Below, in pieces: positions 24,383 through 37,354 of a stretch of DNA of 64,000 bases. The notes beneath the pieces are model-generated. The model worked only from the letters and a program-made list of their open reading frames with translations, made no database searches and was not told the DNA's origin. The position numbers and the translations under genes are program-made. The DNA is from Paraescarpia echinospica. Lineage: Eukaryota > Annelida > Polychaeta > Sabellida > Siboglinidae. The DNA lies in NCBI GenBank assembly GCA_020002185.1, contig CM034544.1, forward strand, positions 2,273,338 to 2,337,337. Reading direction: 5' to 3'. The number at the start of each line of letters is the position of its first letter. The stretch's first letter is position 1.

Positions 24383-25862
24383 CTAGAACACCATACCCCT
24401 TACAACATTTGCCTTTAATGATAATATAAAACTATTTAAATTGGGTTTATTTTGTATAACAGTTGGAATTGTATTCCAGATCATCGGACCTTTATATAGC
24501 AAACTGTTCGAAGATCTTTGAGTAGAACTGATAATAGGACGTATATTACAGGTTTGTCTTGTTTTGTAAAAGTGAATGTCATAGGTAAATGTAAAAATAT
24601 CAGATAATGAATGTGGCAGACTACCGTGGACATAATTATACATGAATTTTCCAACTTCAATTTCATAAATATCATGCAATTTTGTTAGATTTAAACATGT
24701 AAAGAGGGGATGTGAATGTTTGTTTTAAGAATGGAACGAATCTTTTTTTGCATAATGAATACTTTTCCGATATGTGTTTTGTATGTGGATCCCCACAAAA
24801 TGATTCCGTATGTCAAGTAGGGGTAAACTAAAGTGTTTAAAGTGTATAAAGCACTAGTTAGCTTGTTTTACATGCATTTATATGTTCATGTCAATCAAGT
24901 CTGTCGTCTATATGAAGGCCTAGAAATGTTATACATTTTGTTCGCTGAATTATGTTATTAGCTATCGCTAATAATAATTCTTCGTTCTGAGCAGGACGAG
25001 ATCTAGAAAATAACATGCATTTTGTCTTAGAAATGTTTAAAGATAGTTTATTGGAACGAAACCAGTCAGCTAATATTTCAAGTTCGTTATTCATATCTTT
25101 ATATATTTCATTAATTTGTTTTCCAGTTTTATATATAGTAGTGTCATCAGCAAACAATATCTTGCACATATTTACACAGAATGGAAGGTCATTAATATAT
25201 AATATAAACAAAAGTGGACCGAGGATAGACCCCTGTGGGACACTGTGTGTGACATCCTGCTGAAGTGAGTCACTAGAACTGTACTTAACATACTGTTTCC
25301 TGTTTGAAAGGTAACTCTTAAACCATTTGAGTGGAGTACCCCTTATACTGTAATATTCAAGTTTGTGTAATAGGATTTGGTAGTTGATAGTATCGAATGC
25401 TTTACTTAGATCCAGAAAAACAGCAAGGACCGAGTCCTTTTTTTCTAGTGCATTAATAACGTCATTAGTAAAAACGGTAATAGCATTGGTTGTTGAATGT
25501 TTCTCACGAAAACAATATTGGTTATTGTTCAATATATTGTTTTTCTGTATAAAATCATAAGTTCTTCTATGTACAACTTTTCCCAGTATTTTAGAAATTG
25601 AAGGTAACAAAGATATTGGTCTATAATTAGAAAAGTCATCAGTAGCTTTAGACTTATAAACAGGTATAATGTTTGCTATTTTTATTTCGTCAGGCACTAG
25701 TCCCTCTCCTATTGATTTATTTATTAAAATAGTTATTGGTAAGGCTATTTGCTCACCAAATAATTTCATGAGACGGGAACTAAAATTGTCATATCCAGAA
25801 CTGGTCTTAGGTTGGAGAGACATTATAATTTGCCTGATTTCATTTACATCGGTCGGACTCAT
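24383..25862 (-). pseudogene. RT and C-terminal region of the L2/CR1-like LINE ORF2
   Basis: A 323-codon RT frame (25862-24891) has KTSSGYDNFSSRLMK (about 19-33), NYRPISLLP (about 79-87), FLDLSKAFD with the first catalytic Asp (about 149-157), SVPQGSILGP (about 207-216; Ser replaces the usual Gly) and FADDT (about 237-241). It ends at a TGA after HIDDRLD where the family normally continues with Trp. The C-terminal region follows with further stops and frameshifts (ILWGSTYKTHIGKVFIMQKK at about 24800-24740) and a last open piece at 24679-24383 (FMYNYVHGSLPHS, GPMIWNTIP). The first ATG lies at the deletion junction and is not a native start. Confidence 0.85.
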
Positions 25863-25889
25863 GCAGAGACTTCCTGGATTTTGTTTAGC

Positions 25890-26611
25890 ACAATTGGAAC
25901 GCCAGTGCGGCCCGCTTCGCCGTTAGGTCTTCGCTTAAAAAAAATAAGATTTTCGGATTTCTGCTTGTTGTGCTCCTTCAGCTGTGTTCGGGCACGGAAT
26001 ACCTCATCGCGGGTTGATTTGCTCTTGAATCGGACTATAATTGGTCGTTTTCGTCGGTGACCCTGTTTGTCCGTCTTAGGGCCGAGTCGGTGACTCCTTT
26101 CCAACTGGGTTACGCCGATGTTCATCAGTCCCATCTTGTCTTTAATCACGGCGATCACCAGATCGTTTGTATTTTCTTTGTCGGCTTCTGGTATTCCATG
26201 GATGCGAAGGTTTGGACGTCGAGAATATAGCTCGCATCTGTCCGCCTCCGCCTCCAGGGCGTTAACTCTCTGCTCCAGGCAGTGGATACGTTCATCTTTG
26301 GCAATGACAATAGCATGCAGTTTGCCAAAATCCTGCCGAAGGATATTATCATGGTGCTCCAAGGCGCCCGACATAGTTTTAATTACCATTGGAGCGATTA
26401 CCTCAATTACATCAAAGACTAGTCTCTCAGTTTCAGGATCGGATGTTGATTTGCCACGCTTTTTACCACCCTTGCCGGCTTTCGCACACTTCATCGCCTC
26501 CAGCTCTGCCGTGAAGCACGATCGAATAATAGAGTGAATGGCTTCGGCCGTCATGTCAGCGTTGCGCGCACTGATGCGTGACGAATCGAGCAGCATAGTG
26601 TTGTCTTGCAC
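25890..26611 (-). pseudogene. LINE ORF1 (coiled coil plus RNA-binding domain), 3'-frameshifted and cut by deletion
   Basis: The frame encodes an ORF1-type protein, which coats LINE RNA in the cytoplasmic particle. Visible in order are: a basic stretch (about 45-55, KAGKGGKKRGK), a heptad-rich coiled-coil segment (about 90-128, HCLEQRVNALEAEADR), an RRM-like start at YSRRPNLRIHGIPE (about 129-142), LERSHRLGPK (about 170-179) and KRPIIVRFKS (about 188-197). In the A8 run at 25937-25944 the frame slips, and the expected C-terminal motif SEDLTAKRAALAFQ continues only in the neighbouring frame, then breaks off at the deletion junction. The frame's first codon at 26611 is GTG; the ATG five codons later is a better start. 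Confidence 0.8.
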
Positions 26612-26642
26612 GCACTAACGTGGAAAGACCCGGGCCGATACC

Positions 26643-26879
26643 GTGTCCAAGCGAGACTGGGCACAAATACAGGCCACTCAGGTACGCCGTATAAGAACCA
26701 TAAAATATCTCGGTGCAACACTTACACTCTATAGTGACACCGACGCGAACATCAGAAGAAACTATTCAAGGACCAACATCCCGAATAACGGCAGCAGCAG
26801 CATAATGAGCCGACCAGGATCTAGGTATAGATCACCCAGTCATTCCAACACTGCGAAAAACCTGTTTGAGAAACGTTGA
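26643..26879 (+). pseudogene. Small reverse-transcriptase scrap
   Basis: A 78-codon frame whose middle part (IRTIKYLGATLTLYSDTDAN) resembles the YLG motif region just after the RT core of RTE-like and CR1-like elements. Nothing else of the RT is preserved, and the frame downstream looks unrelated. It directly abuts the 5' side of the L2/CR1-like element. Confidence 0.45.
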
Positions 26880-27390
26880 ACATGGGTGTGGTGAACCATT
26901 CCTTTCGGAAGGACGTCAGTGCGCAGGAGTAATGTCCAATTTACTGTCGCTATAAGTGACGACAGCACACACTGAATGGTCAGCGGTAACGAGATCAAAA
27001 TACAATAATGTTGATACTTCCTGCGGTTGATTCTAAAAAATACTATAAAATGTTAAAGTAGTCAACCGATGTGTTCCCGTCATCGCGTCTTAGCGTTCCG
27101 GTCTGGTGATTATATGTGCTAGGGGTTGCATCGAGCTACAGTTTACAAGGATTTCTTCACGATTGAGAATGTCGTCTTAGTATTTTTTTTTACATTCCTA
27201 GTTAAGTATTTCCTAACTAAGTTTTTAAGTTCGGCATTATGATCGTGACGTATTGCTTAGTTCTACTCTTATTTTAAACTACGTCCACTAAGCCTATTGT
27301 TCGTATGAAGTATAATACCTGTGACGTGCGTATTGAAGAAAAAACAATTGCTTCGGAAGAATGGTTTAGACATAATCGCAACGTATCCCC
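26880..27390. other. Unique segment before the satellite block
   Basis: About 500 bp with no recognised gene or repeat. The compound satellite begins abruptly at 27391 with the tail end of a linker. Confidence 0.5.
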
Positions 27391-27424
27391 GGGATTGGGA
27401 TATAGAGTAGAGGTTTGCTCAAAA
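27391..27424 (+). repeat. Truncated linker end at the satellite boundary
   Basis: Only the last 34 bp of the linker (GGGATTGGGATATAGAG to TTTGCTCAAAA) are present, preceded by unique sequence. This marks the left edge of the compound satellite. Confidence 0.9.
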
Positions 27425-28873
27425 TAACAGCTACACTCGTCCGTCCTCCGCGGTAAGAGATAGGTAAGGTAGGGGTCTAGTATAACAGCTACACTCGTCC
27501 GTCCTCCGCGGTAAGAGATAGGTAAGTTAGGGGTCTAGTATAACAGCTACACTCGTCCGTCCTCCGTGGTAAGATATAGGTAAGGTGGGGGTATAGTATA
27601 ACAGCTACTCGTTCGTCCTCCGTGTTAAGAGATATGTAAGGTCGGGGTCTAGTATAACAGCTACAATCGTCCGTCCTCCGTGGTAAGAGATAGGTAAGGT
27701 GGGGGTATAGTATAACAGCTACTCGTTCGTCCTCCGTGGTAAGAGATAGGTAAGGTAGGGGTCTAGTATAACAGCTACACTCGTCCGTCCTCCGTGGTAA
27801 GATATAGGAAAGGTGGGGGTATAGTATAACAGCTACACTCGTCCGTCCTCCGTGGTAAGAGACAGGTAAGGTAGGAATCTAGTATAACAGCTACACTCGG
27901 CCGTCCTCCGTGGTAAGAGATGGGTAAGGTAGGGGTCTAGTATAACAGCTACACTCATCCGTCCTCCGCGGAAAGAGATGTGTAAGGTGGGGACTAGTAT
28001 AACAGTTACACTCGTCCGTCCTCCGCGGAAAGAGAAATGTAAGGTCGGGGTCTAGTATAACAGCTACACTCATCCGTCCTCCGCGGAAAGAGATATGTAA
28101 GGTTGGGGACTAGTATAACAGCTACACTCGTCCGTCCTCCGCGGTAAGAGATAGTTAAGGTCGGGGTCTAGTATAACAGCTACACACGTCCGTCCTCCGC
28201 GGAAAGAGATATGTAAGGTCGGGGTCTAGTATAACAGCTACACTCGTCCGTCCTCCGCGGTAAGAGATAGTTAAGATAGGGGTCTAGTATAACAGCTACA
28301 CTCGTCCGTCCTCCGCGGAAAGAGATATGTAAGGTCGGGGTCTAGTATAACAGCTACACTCGTCCGTCCTCCGCGGTAAGAGATAGTTAAGGTAGGGGTC
28401 TAGTATAACAGCTACACTCGTCCGTCCTCCGCGGAAAGAGAAATGTAAGGTCGGGGTCTAGTATAACAGCTACACTCGTCCGTCCTCCGCGGTAAGAGAT
28501 AGTTAAGGTAGGGGTCTAGTATAACAGCTACACTCGTCCGTCTTCCGCGGTAAGAGATAGTTAAGGTCGGGGTCTAGTATAACATCTACCCTCGTCCGTC
28601 CTCCGCGGTAAGAGATAGTTAAGGTAGGGGTCTAGTATAACAGCTACACTCGTCCGTCCTCCGCGGAAAGAGAAATGTAAGGTCGGCGTCTAGTATAACA
28701 GCTACACTTGTCCGTCCTCCGCGGAAAGAGATAGTTAAGGTCGGGGTCTAGTATAACAGCTACACTTGTCCGTCCTCCGCGGTAAGAGATAGTTAAGGTC
28801 GGGGTCTAGTATAACAGCTACACGCGTCCGTCCTCCGCGGTAAGAGATAGTTAAGGTAGGGGTCTAGTATAAC

Positions 28874-29474
28874 CAGGAATCCAGACCTTGTGACGGTTTG
28901 GATCCTGTTTACTCGAACACCATATCAACTTCTCTGGGAAGCTGTAGCTAATTGTTAATATGGCAACTGTCAGTGTGTATTTTTGTTTCTCATTGCAACA
29001 ACTAATACATCTGATGTGTAGAACAAAGAGCCGATATATGTGCTGCGTCGTCCTTATACATTACTAAGTAAGACTAAATAATGCATCATAACTGCACCGG
29101 CCGTCACAGTTCGCGAGAACGCATTGTCATTGATATTCGTGTTTCATAGATATTCGTGTTTCATTGATATTCGTGTTACATTGTGTTGATTGATTACGCA
29201 TTACTGACAAAGATGATGATTTCGGAGTCTTAATTTCCGCAACCTGTGCGTTTCCTAAACTACGACAACACCAGTTCGACTTCACACAGCGATCTGACGG
29301 GGCCGTATCTTCCGAAGATGCGAAAAGTAACAAAGTCGCAGCTTCGTTTTGCGCAGTCGCACGTGAAGGAACAGACGGTGTTGCCCTCTACAGGACGTTC
29401 AGTCGCCGTCAGCTGACACCGCTTGAAGTAGCCGTTGAACGGGATTGGGATATAGAGTAGACGTTTGCTCAAAA
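28874..29474 (+). repeat. Linker 1, long class (601 bp)
   Basis: Begins CAGGAATCCAGACC and ends TTTGCTCAAAA. It contains three tandem copies of a 17-bp unit, GATATTCGTGTTTCATA (about 29132-29182). Private variants: TGATTACGC where the others have TGATTTCGC, and ACAGGACG where the others have ACAGGTCG. Confidence 0.95.
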
Positions 29475-31156
29475 TAACAGCTACACTCGTCCGTCCTCCG
29501 CGGTAAGAGATAGGTAAGATAGGGGTCTAGTATAACAGCTACACTCGTCCGTCCTCCGCGGTAAGAGATATATAAGGTAGGGGTCTAGTATAACAGCTAC
29601 ACTTGTCCGTCCTCCGTGGTAAGATATAGGTAAGGTGGGGGTATAGTATAACAGCTACTCGTTCGTCATCCGTGGTAAAAGATATGTAAGGTCGGGGTCT
29701 AGTATAACAGCTACACTCGTCCGTCCTCCGCGGTAAGAGATAGGTAAGGTAGGGGTCTAGTATAACAGCTACACTCGTCCGTCCTCTGTGGTAAGAGATA
29801 GGTAAGGTGGGGGTAGTGTAAAACAGCTACACTCGTCCGTCCTCCGTGGTAAGATATAGGTAAGGTGGGGGTATAGTATAACAGCTACTCGTTCGTCATC
29901 CGCGGTAAGAGATATGTAAGGTCGGGGTCTAGTATAACAGCTACTCTCGTCCGTCCTCCGCGGTAAGAGACAGGTAAGGTAGGGGTCAAGTATAACAGCT
30001 ACACTCGTCCGTCCTCCGTGGTAAGAGATAGGTAAGGTGGGGGTATAGTATAACAGCTACACTCGTCCGTCCTCCGTGGTAAGAGATAGGTAAGGTGGGG
30101 GTATAGTATAACAGCTACACTCGTCCGTCCTCCGTGGTAAGAGATAGGTAAGGTAGGGGTCTAGTATAACAATTACACTCGGCCGTCCTCCGCGGTAAGA
30201 GATAGGTAAGGTGGGGGTCTAGTATAACAGCTACACTCTTCCTTCCTCCGTGGTAAGAGGTAGGTAAGGAAGGGGTCTAGTATAACAGCTACATTCATCC
30301 GTCCTCCGCGGTAAGAGATAGGTAAGGTGGGGGTCTAGTATAACAGCTACACTCGTCCGTCCTCCGCGGAAAGAGATAGGTAAGGTGGGGGTCTAGTATA
30401 ACAGCTACACTCGTCCGTCCTCCGCGGAAAGAGATAGTTAAGGTCGGGGTCTAGTATAACAGCTACACTTGTCCGTCCTCCGCGGAAAGAGATAGTTAAG
30501 GTCGGGGTCTAGTATAACAGCTACACTCGTCCGTCCTCCGTGGTAAGAGATAGGTAAGGTGGGGGTATAGTATAACAGCTACACTCGTCCGTCCTCCGCG
30601 GTAAGATATAGGTAAGGTGGGGGTATAGTATAACAGCTACACTCGTCCGTCCTCCGTGGTAAGAGATAGGTAAGGTAGGGGTCTAGTATAACAATTACAC
30701 TCGGCCGTCCTCCGCGGTAAGAGATAGGTAAGGTGGGGGTCTAGTATAACAGCTACACTCTTCCTTCCTCCGTGGTAAGAGGTAGGTAAGGAAGGGGTCT
30801 AGTATAACAGCTACACTCATCCGTCCTCCGCGGTAAGAGATAGGTAAGGTGGGGGTCTAGTATAACAGCTACACTCGTCCGTCCTCCGCGGAAAGAGATA
30901 TGTAAGGTCGGGGACTAGTATAACAGTTACACTCGTCCGTCCTCCGCGGAAAGAGATATGTAAGGTCGGGGTCTAGTATAACAGCTACACTCGTCCGTCC
31001 TCCGCGGTAAGAGATAGTTAAGGTCGGGGTCTAGTATAACAGCTACACTTGTCCGTCCTCCGCGGAAAGAGATAGTTAAGGTCGGGGTCTAGTATAACAG
31101 CTACACGCGTCCGTCCTCCGCGGTAAGAGATAGTTAAGGTAGGGGTCTAGTATAAC

Positions 31157-31757
31157 CAGGAATCCAGACCTTGTGACGGTTTGGATCCTGTTTACTCGAA
31201 CACCATATCAACTTCTCTGGGAAGCTGTAGCTAATTGTTAATATGGCAACTGTCAGTGTGTATTTTTGTTTCTCATTGCAACAACTAATACATCTGATGT
31301 GTAGAACAAAGAGCCGATATATGTGCTGCGTCGTCCTTATACATTACTAAGTAAGACTAAATAATGCATCATAACTGCACCGGCCGTCACAGTTCGCGAG
31401 AACGCATTGTCATTGATATTCGTGTTTCATAGATATTCGTGTTTCATTGATATTCGTGTTACATTGTGTTGATTGATTTCGCATTACTGACAAAGATGAT
31501 GATTTCGGAGTCTTAATTTCCGCAATCTGTGCGTTTCCTAAACTACGACAACACCAGTTCGACTTCACACAGCGATCTGACGGGGCCGTATCTTCCGAAG
31601 ATGCGAAAAGTAACAAAGTCGCAGCTTCGTTTTGCGCAGTCGCACGTGAAGGAACAGACGGTGTTGCCCTCTACAGGTCGTTCAGTCGCCGTCAGCTGAC
31701 ACCGCTTGAAGTAGACGTTGAACGGGATTGGGATATAGAGTAGACGTTTGCTCAAAA
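31157..31757 (+). repeat. Linker 2, long class (601 bp)
   Basis: Variants CGCAATCTG, AGTAGACGTTG and AGTAGACGTTTG. I see the same variant set in linker 6. Confidence 0.95.
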
Positions 31758-32627
31758 TAACAGCTACACTCGTCCGTCCTCCGCGGTAAGAGATAGGTAA
31801 GATAGGGGTCTAGTATAACAGCTACACTCGTCCGTCCTCCGCGGTAAGAGATATATAAGGTAGGGGTCTAGTATAACAGCTACACTTGTCCGTCCTCCGT
31901 GGTAAGATATAGGTAAGGTGGGGGTATAGTATAACAGCTACTCGTTCGTCATCCGTGGTAAGAGATATGTAAGGTCGGGGTCTAGAATAACAGTTACACT
32001 CGTCCGTCCTCCGCGGTAAGAGATAGGTAAGGTAGGGATCTAGTATAACAGCTACACTCGTCCGTCCTCTGTGGTAAGAGATAGGTAAGGTGGGGGTATA
32101 GTAAAACAGCTACACTCGTCCGTCCTCCGTGGTAAGATATAGGTAAGGTGGGGGTATAGTATAACAGCTACTCGTTCGTCATCCGTGGTAAGAGATATGT
32201 AAGGTCGGGGTCTAGTATAACAGCTACACTCGTCCGTCCTCCGCGGTAAGAGATAGGTAAGGTAGGGGTCAAGTATAACAGCTACACTCGTCCGTCCTCC
32301 GTGGTAAGAGATAGGTAAGGTGGGGGTATAGTATAACAGCTACACTCGTCCGTCCTCCGTGGTAAGATATAGGTAAGGTGGGGGTATAGTATAACAGCTA
32401 CACTCGTCCGTCCTCCGTGGTAAGAGATAGGTAAGGTAGGGGTCTAGTATAACAATTACACTCGGCCGTCCTCCGCGGTAAGAGATAGGTAAGGTGGGGG
32501 TCTAGTATAACAGCTACACTCTTCCTTCCTCCGTGGTAAGAGGTAGGTAAGGTCGGGGTCTAGTATAACAGCTACACGCGTCCGTCCTCCGCGGTAAGAG
32601 ATAGTTAAGGTAGGGGTCTAGTATAAC

Positions 32628-33228
32628 CAGGAATCCAGACCTTGTGACGGTTTGGATCCTGTTTACTCGAACACCATATCAACTTCTCTGGGAAGCTGTA
32701 GCTAATTGTTAATATGGCAACTGTCAGTGTGTATTTTTGTTTCTCATTGCAACAACTAATACATCTGATGTGTAGAACAAAGAGCCGATATATGTGCTGC
32801 GTCGTCCTTATACATTACTAAGTAAGACTAAATAATGCATCATAACTGCACCGGCCGTCACAGTTCGCGAGAACGCATTGTCATTGATATTCGTGTTTCA
32901 TAGATATTCGTGTTTCATTGATATTCGTGTTACATTGTGTTGATTGATTTCGCATTACTGACAAAGATGATGATTTCGGAGTCTTAATTTCCGCAATCTG
33001 TGCGTTTCCTAAACTACGACAACACCAGTTCGACTTCACACAGCGATCTGACGGGGCCGTATCTTCCGAAGATGCGAAAAGTAACAAAGTCGCAGCTTCG
33101 TTTTGCGCAGTCGCACGTGAATGAACAGACGGTGTTGCCCTCTACAGGTCGTTCAGTCGCCGTCAGCTGACACCGCTTGAAGTAGACGTTGAACGGGATT
33201 GGGATATAGAATAGAGGTTTGCTCAAAA
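32628..33228 (+). repeat. Linker 3, long class (601 bp)
   Basis: Carries GTGAATGAAC in place of GTGAAGGAAC, and ATAGAATAG near its end. Linkers 8 and 9 share both variants. Confidence 0.95.
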
Positions 33229-34789
33229 TAACAGCTACACTCGTCCGTCCTCCGCGGTAAGAGATAGGTAAGATAGGGGTCTAGTATAACAGCTACACTC
33301 GTCCGTCCTCCGCGGTAAGAGATATATAAGGTAGGGGTCTAGTATAACAGCTACACTCGTCCGTCCTCCGTGGTAAGATATAGGTAAGGTGGGGGTATAG
33401 TATAACAGCTACTCGTTCGTCATCCGTGGTAAGAGATATGTAAGGTCGGGGTCTAGTATAACAGCTACACTCGTCCGTCCTCCGCGGTAAGAGATAGGTA
33501 AGGTAGGGGTCTAGTATAACAGCTACACTCGTCCGTCCTACGTGGTAAGAGATTGGTAAGGTGGGGGTATAGTATAACAGCTACACTCGTCCGTCCATCG
33601 TGGTAAGATATAGGTAAGGTGGGGGTATAGTATAACAGCTACTCGTTCGTCATCCGTGGTAAGAGATATGTAAGTACGGGGTCTAGTATAACAGCTACAC
33701 TCGTCCGTCCTCCGCGGTAAGAGATAGGTAAGGTAGGGGTCTAGTATAACAGCTACACTCGTCCGTCCTCCGTGGTAAGAGATAGGTAAGGTGGGGGTAT
33801 AGTATAACAGCTACACTCGTCCGTCGTCCGTGGTAAGATATAGGTAAGGTGGGGGTATTGTATAACAGCTACACTCGTCCGTCCTCCGCGGAAAGAGATA
33901 TGTAAGGTCGGGGACTAGTATAACAGCTACACTCGTCCGTCCTCCGCGGAAAGAGATATGTAAGGTCGGGGTCTAGTATAACAGCTACACTCGTCCGTCC
34001 TCCGCGGAAAGAGATATGTAAGGTCGGGGTGTAGTATAACAGCTACTCGTTCGTCATCCGTGGTAAGAGATATGTAAGGTCGGGGTCTAGTATAACAGCT
34101 ACACTCGTCCGTCCTCCGCGGTAAGAGATAGGTAAGGTAGGGGTCTAGTATAACAGCTACACTCGTCCGTCCTCCGTGGTAAGAGATAGGTAAGGTGGGG
34201 GTATAGTATAACAGCTACACTCGTCCGTCCATCGTGGTAAGATATAGGTAAGGTGGGGGTATAGTATAACAGCTACTCGTTCGTCATCCGTGGTAAGAGA
34301 TATGTAAGGTCGGGGTCTAGTATAACAGCTACACTCGTCCGTCCTCCGCTGTAAGAGATAGGTAAGGTAGGGGTCTAGTATAACAGCTACACTCATCCGT
34401 CCTCCGTGGTAAGAGATAGGTAAGGTGGGGGTATAGTATAACAGCTACACTCGTCCGTCCTCCGTGGTAAGATATAGGTAAGGTGGGGGTATTGTATAAC
34501 AGCTACACTCGTCCGTCCTCCGCGGAAAGAGATATGTAAGGTCGGGGACTAGTATAACAGTTACACTCGTCCGTCCTCCGCGGAAAGAGATATGTAAGGT
34601 CGGGGTCTAGTATAACAGCTACACTCGTCCGTCCTCCGCGGTAAGAGATAGTTAAGGTCTGGTCTAGTATAACAGCTACACTTGTCCGTCCTCCGCGGAA
34701 AGAGATAGTTAAGGTCGGGGTCTAGTATAACAGCTACACGCGTCAATCCTCCGCGGTAAGAGATAGTTAAGGTAGGGGTCTAGTATAAC

Positions 34790-35376
34790 CAGGAATCCAG
34801 ACCTTGTGACGGTTTGGATCCTGTTTACTCGAACACCATATCAACTTCTCTGGGAAGCTGTAGCTAATTGTTAATATGGCAACTGTCAGTGTGTATTTTT
34901 GTTTCTCATTGCAACAACTAATACATCTGATGTGTAGAACAAAGAGCCGATATATGTGCTGCGTCGTCCTTATACATTACTAAGTAAGACTAAATAATGC
35001 ATCATAACTGCACCGGCCGTCACAGTTCGCGAGATCGCATTGTCATTGATATTCGTGTTTCATAGATATTCGTGTTTCATTGATATTCGTGTTACATTGT
35101 GTTGATTGATTTCGCATTACTGACAAAGATGATGATTTCGGAGTCTTAATTTCCGCAACCTGTGCGTTTCCTGAACTACGACAACACCAGTTCGACTTCA
35201 CACAGCGATCTGACGGGGCCGTATCTTCCGAAGATGCGAAAAGTTTCGTTTTGCGCAGTCGCACGTGAAGGAACGGACGGTGTTGCCCTCTACAGGTCGT
35301 TCAGTCGCCGTCAGCTGACACCGCTTGAAGTAGCCGTTGAACGGGATTGGGATATAGAGTAGAGGTTTGCTCAAAA
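34790..35376 (+). repeat. Linker 4, short class (587 bp)
   Basis: Lacks 14 bp (AACAAAGTCGCAGC) after GCGAAAAGT at about 35244. Also has CCTGAACTACG, GCGAGATCGC and GAACGGACGG, a set shared with linkers 7 and 10. Confidence 0.95.
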
Positions 35377-36767
35377 TAACAGCTACACTCCTCCGTCCTC
35401 CGCGGTAAGAGATAGGTAAGATAGGGGTCTAGTATAACAGCTACACTCGACCGTCCTCCGTGGTAAGATATAGGTAAGGTGGGGGTATAGTATAACAGCT
35501 ACTCGTTCGTCATCCGTGGTAAGAGATATGTAAGGTCGGGGTCTAGTATAACAGCTACACTCGTCCTTCCTCCGCGGTAAGAGATAGGTAAGGTAGGGGT
35601 CTAGTATAACAGCTACACTCGTCCGTCCTCCGTGGTAAGAGATAGGTAAGGTGGGGGTATAATATAACAGCTACACTCGTCCGTCCTCCGTGGTAAGATA
35701 TAGGTAAGGTGGGGTATAGTATAACAGCTACTCGTTCGTCATCCGTGGTAAGAGATATGTAAGGTCGGGGTCTAGTATAACAGCTACACTCGTCCGTCCT
35801 CCGCGGTAAGAGATAGGTAAGGTAGGGGTCCAGTATAACAGCTACACTCGTCCGTCCTCCGTGGTAAGAGATAGGTAAGGTGGGGGTATAGTATAACAGC
35901 TACACTCGCCCGTCCTCCGTGGTAAGATATAGGTAAGGTGGGGGTATAGTATAACAGCTACACTCGTCCGTCCTCCGTGGTAAGAGATAGGTAAGGTAGG
36001 GGTCTAGTATAACAATTACACTCGACCGTCCTCCGCGGTAAGAGATAGGTAAGGTGGGGGTCTAGTATAACAGCTACACTCTTCCTTCCTCCGTGGTAAG
36101 AGGTAGGTAACGTAGGGGTCTAGTATAACAGCTACACTCATCCGTCCTCCGCGGTAAGAGATAGGTAAGGTGGGGGTCTAGTATAACAGCTACACTCGTC
36201 CGTCCTCCGCGGAAAGAGATAGGTAAGGTGGGGGTCTAGTATAACAGCTACACTCGTCCGTCCTCCGTGGTAAGAGATAGGTAAGGTGGGGGTATAGTAT
36301 AACAGCTACACTCGTCCGTCCTCCGTGGCAAGATATAGGTAAGGTGGGGGTATTGTATAACAGCTACACTCGTCCGTCCTCCGCGGAAAGAGATATGTAA
36401 GGTCGGGGACTAGTATAACAGTTACACTCGTCCGTCCTCCGCGGAAAGAGATATGTAAGGTCGGGGTCTAGTATAACAGCTACACTCGTCCGTCCTCCGC
36501 GGAAAGAGATATGTAAGGTCGGGGTCTAGTATAACAGCTACACTTGTCCGTCCTCCGCGGTAAGAGATAGTTAAGGTCGGGGTCTAGTATAACAGCTACA
36601 CTTGTCCGTCCTCCGCGGTAAGAGATAGTTAAGGTCGGGGTCTAGTATAACAGCTACACTTGTCCGTCCTCCGCGGAAAGAGATAGTTAAGGTCGGGGTC
36701 TAGTATAACAGCTACACGCGTCCGTCCTCCGCGGTAAGAGATAGTTAAGGTAGGGGTCTAGTATAAC

Positions 36768-37354
36768 CAGGAATCCAGACCTTGTGACGGTTTGGATCCT
36801 GTTTACTCGAACACCATATCAACTTCTCTGGGAAGCTGTAGCTAATTGTTGATATGGCAACTGTCAGTGTGTATTTTTGTTTCTCATTGCAACAACTAAT
36901 ACATCTGATGTGTAGAACAAAGAGCCGATATATGTGCTGCGTCGTCCTTATACATTACTAAGTAAGACTAAATAATGCATCATAACTGCACCGGCCGTCA
37001 CAGTTCGCGAGAACGCATTGTCATTGATATTCGTGTTTCATAGATATTCGTGTTTCATTGATATTCGTGTTACATTGTGTTGATTGATTTCGCATTACTG
37101 ACAAAGATGATGATTTCGGAGTCTTAATTTCCGCAACCTGTGCGTTTCCTGAACTACGACAACACCAGTTCGACTTCACACAGCGATCTGACGGGGCCGT
37201 ATCTTCCGAAGATGCGAAAAGTTTCGTTTTGCGCAGTCGCACGTGAAGGAACAGACGGTGTTGCCCTCTACAGGTCGTTCAGTCGCCGTCAGCTGACACC
37301 GCTTGAAGTAGCCGTTGAACGGGATTGGGATATAGAGTAGAGGTTTGCTCAAAA
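36768..37354 (+). repeat. Linker 5, short class (587 bp)
   Basis: Has the 14-bp deletion and CCTGAACTACG, but GCGAGAACGC and GAACAGACGG as in the long class, plus a private TTGTTGATATGG. It is a possible intermediate or recombinant between classes. Confidence 0.95.

Larger units (their letters stand above)
23920..26611 (-). mobile_element. L2/CR1-like LINE with internal deletion of the endonuclease
   Basis: A minus-strand element keeping ORF1 (26611 to about 25890), the RT (25862-24891), a decayed C-terminal region (to 24383) and about 450 bp of AT-rich 3' UTR with an AATAAA signal at 23972-23977. Between the end of ORF1 and the RT there is almost no sequence, whereas an intact element has an endonuclease domain and the N-terminal part of ORF2 there, several hundred codons. 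The junction lies within about 25865-25905. The outer limits are approximate; the 3' end sits about 10-20 bp from the tail of the RTE-like element. Confidence 0.75.

Noticed and set aside
29193..29460. Open plus-strand frame of about 88 codons through linker 1 ending ERDWDIE, and overlapping minus-strand frames of about 70 codons, as a conserved small gene
   Set aside because: It has no ATG, several frames on both strands are open in the same stretch, the 14-bp indel shifts the frame in four linkers, and a stop (GAATGA) interrupts it in linkers 3, 8 and 9.
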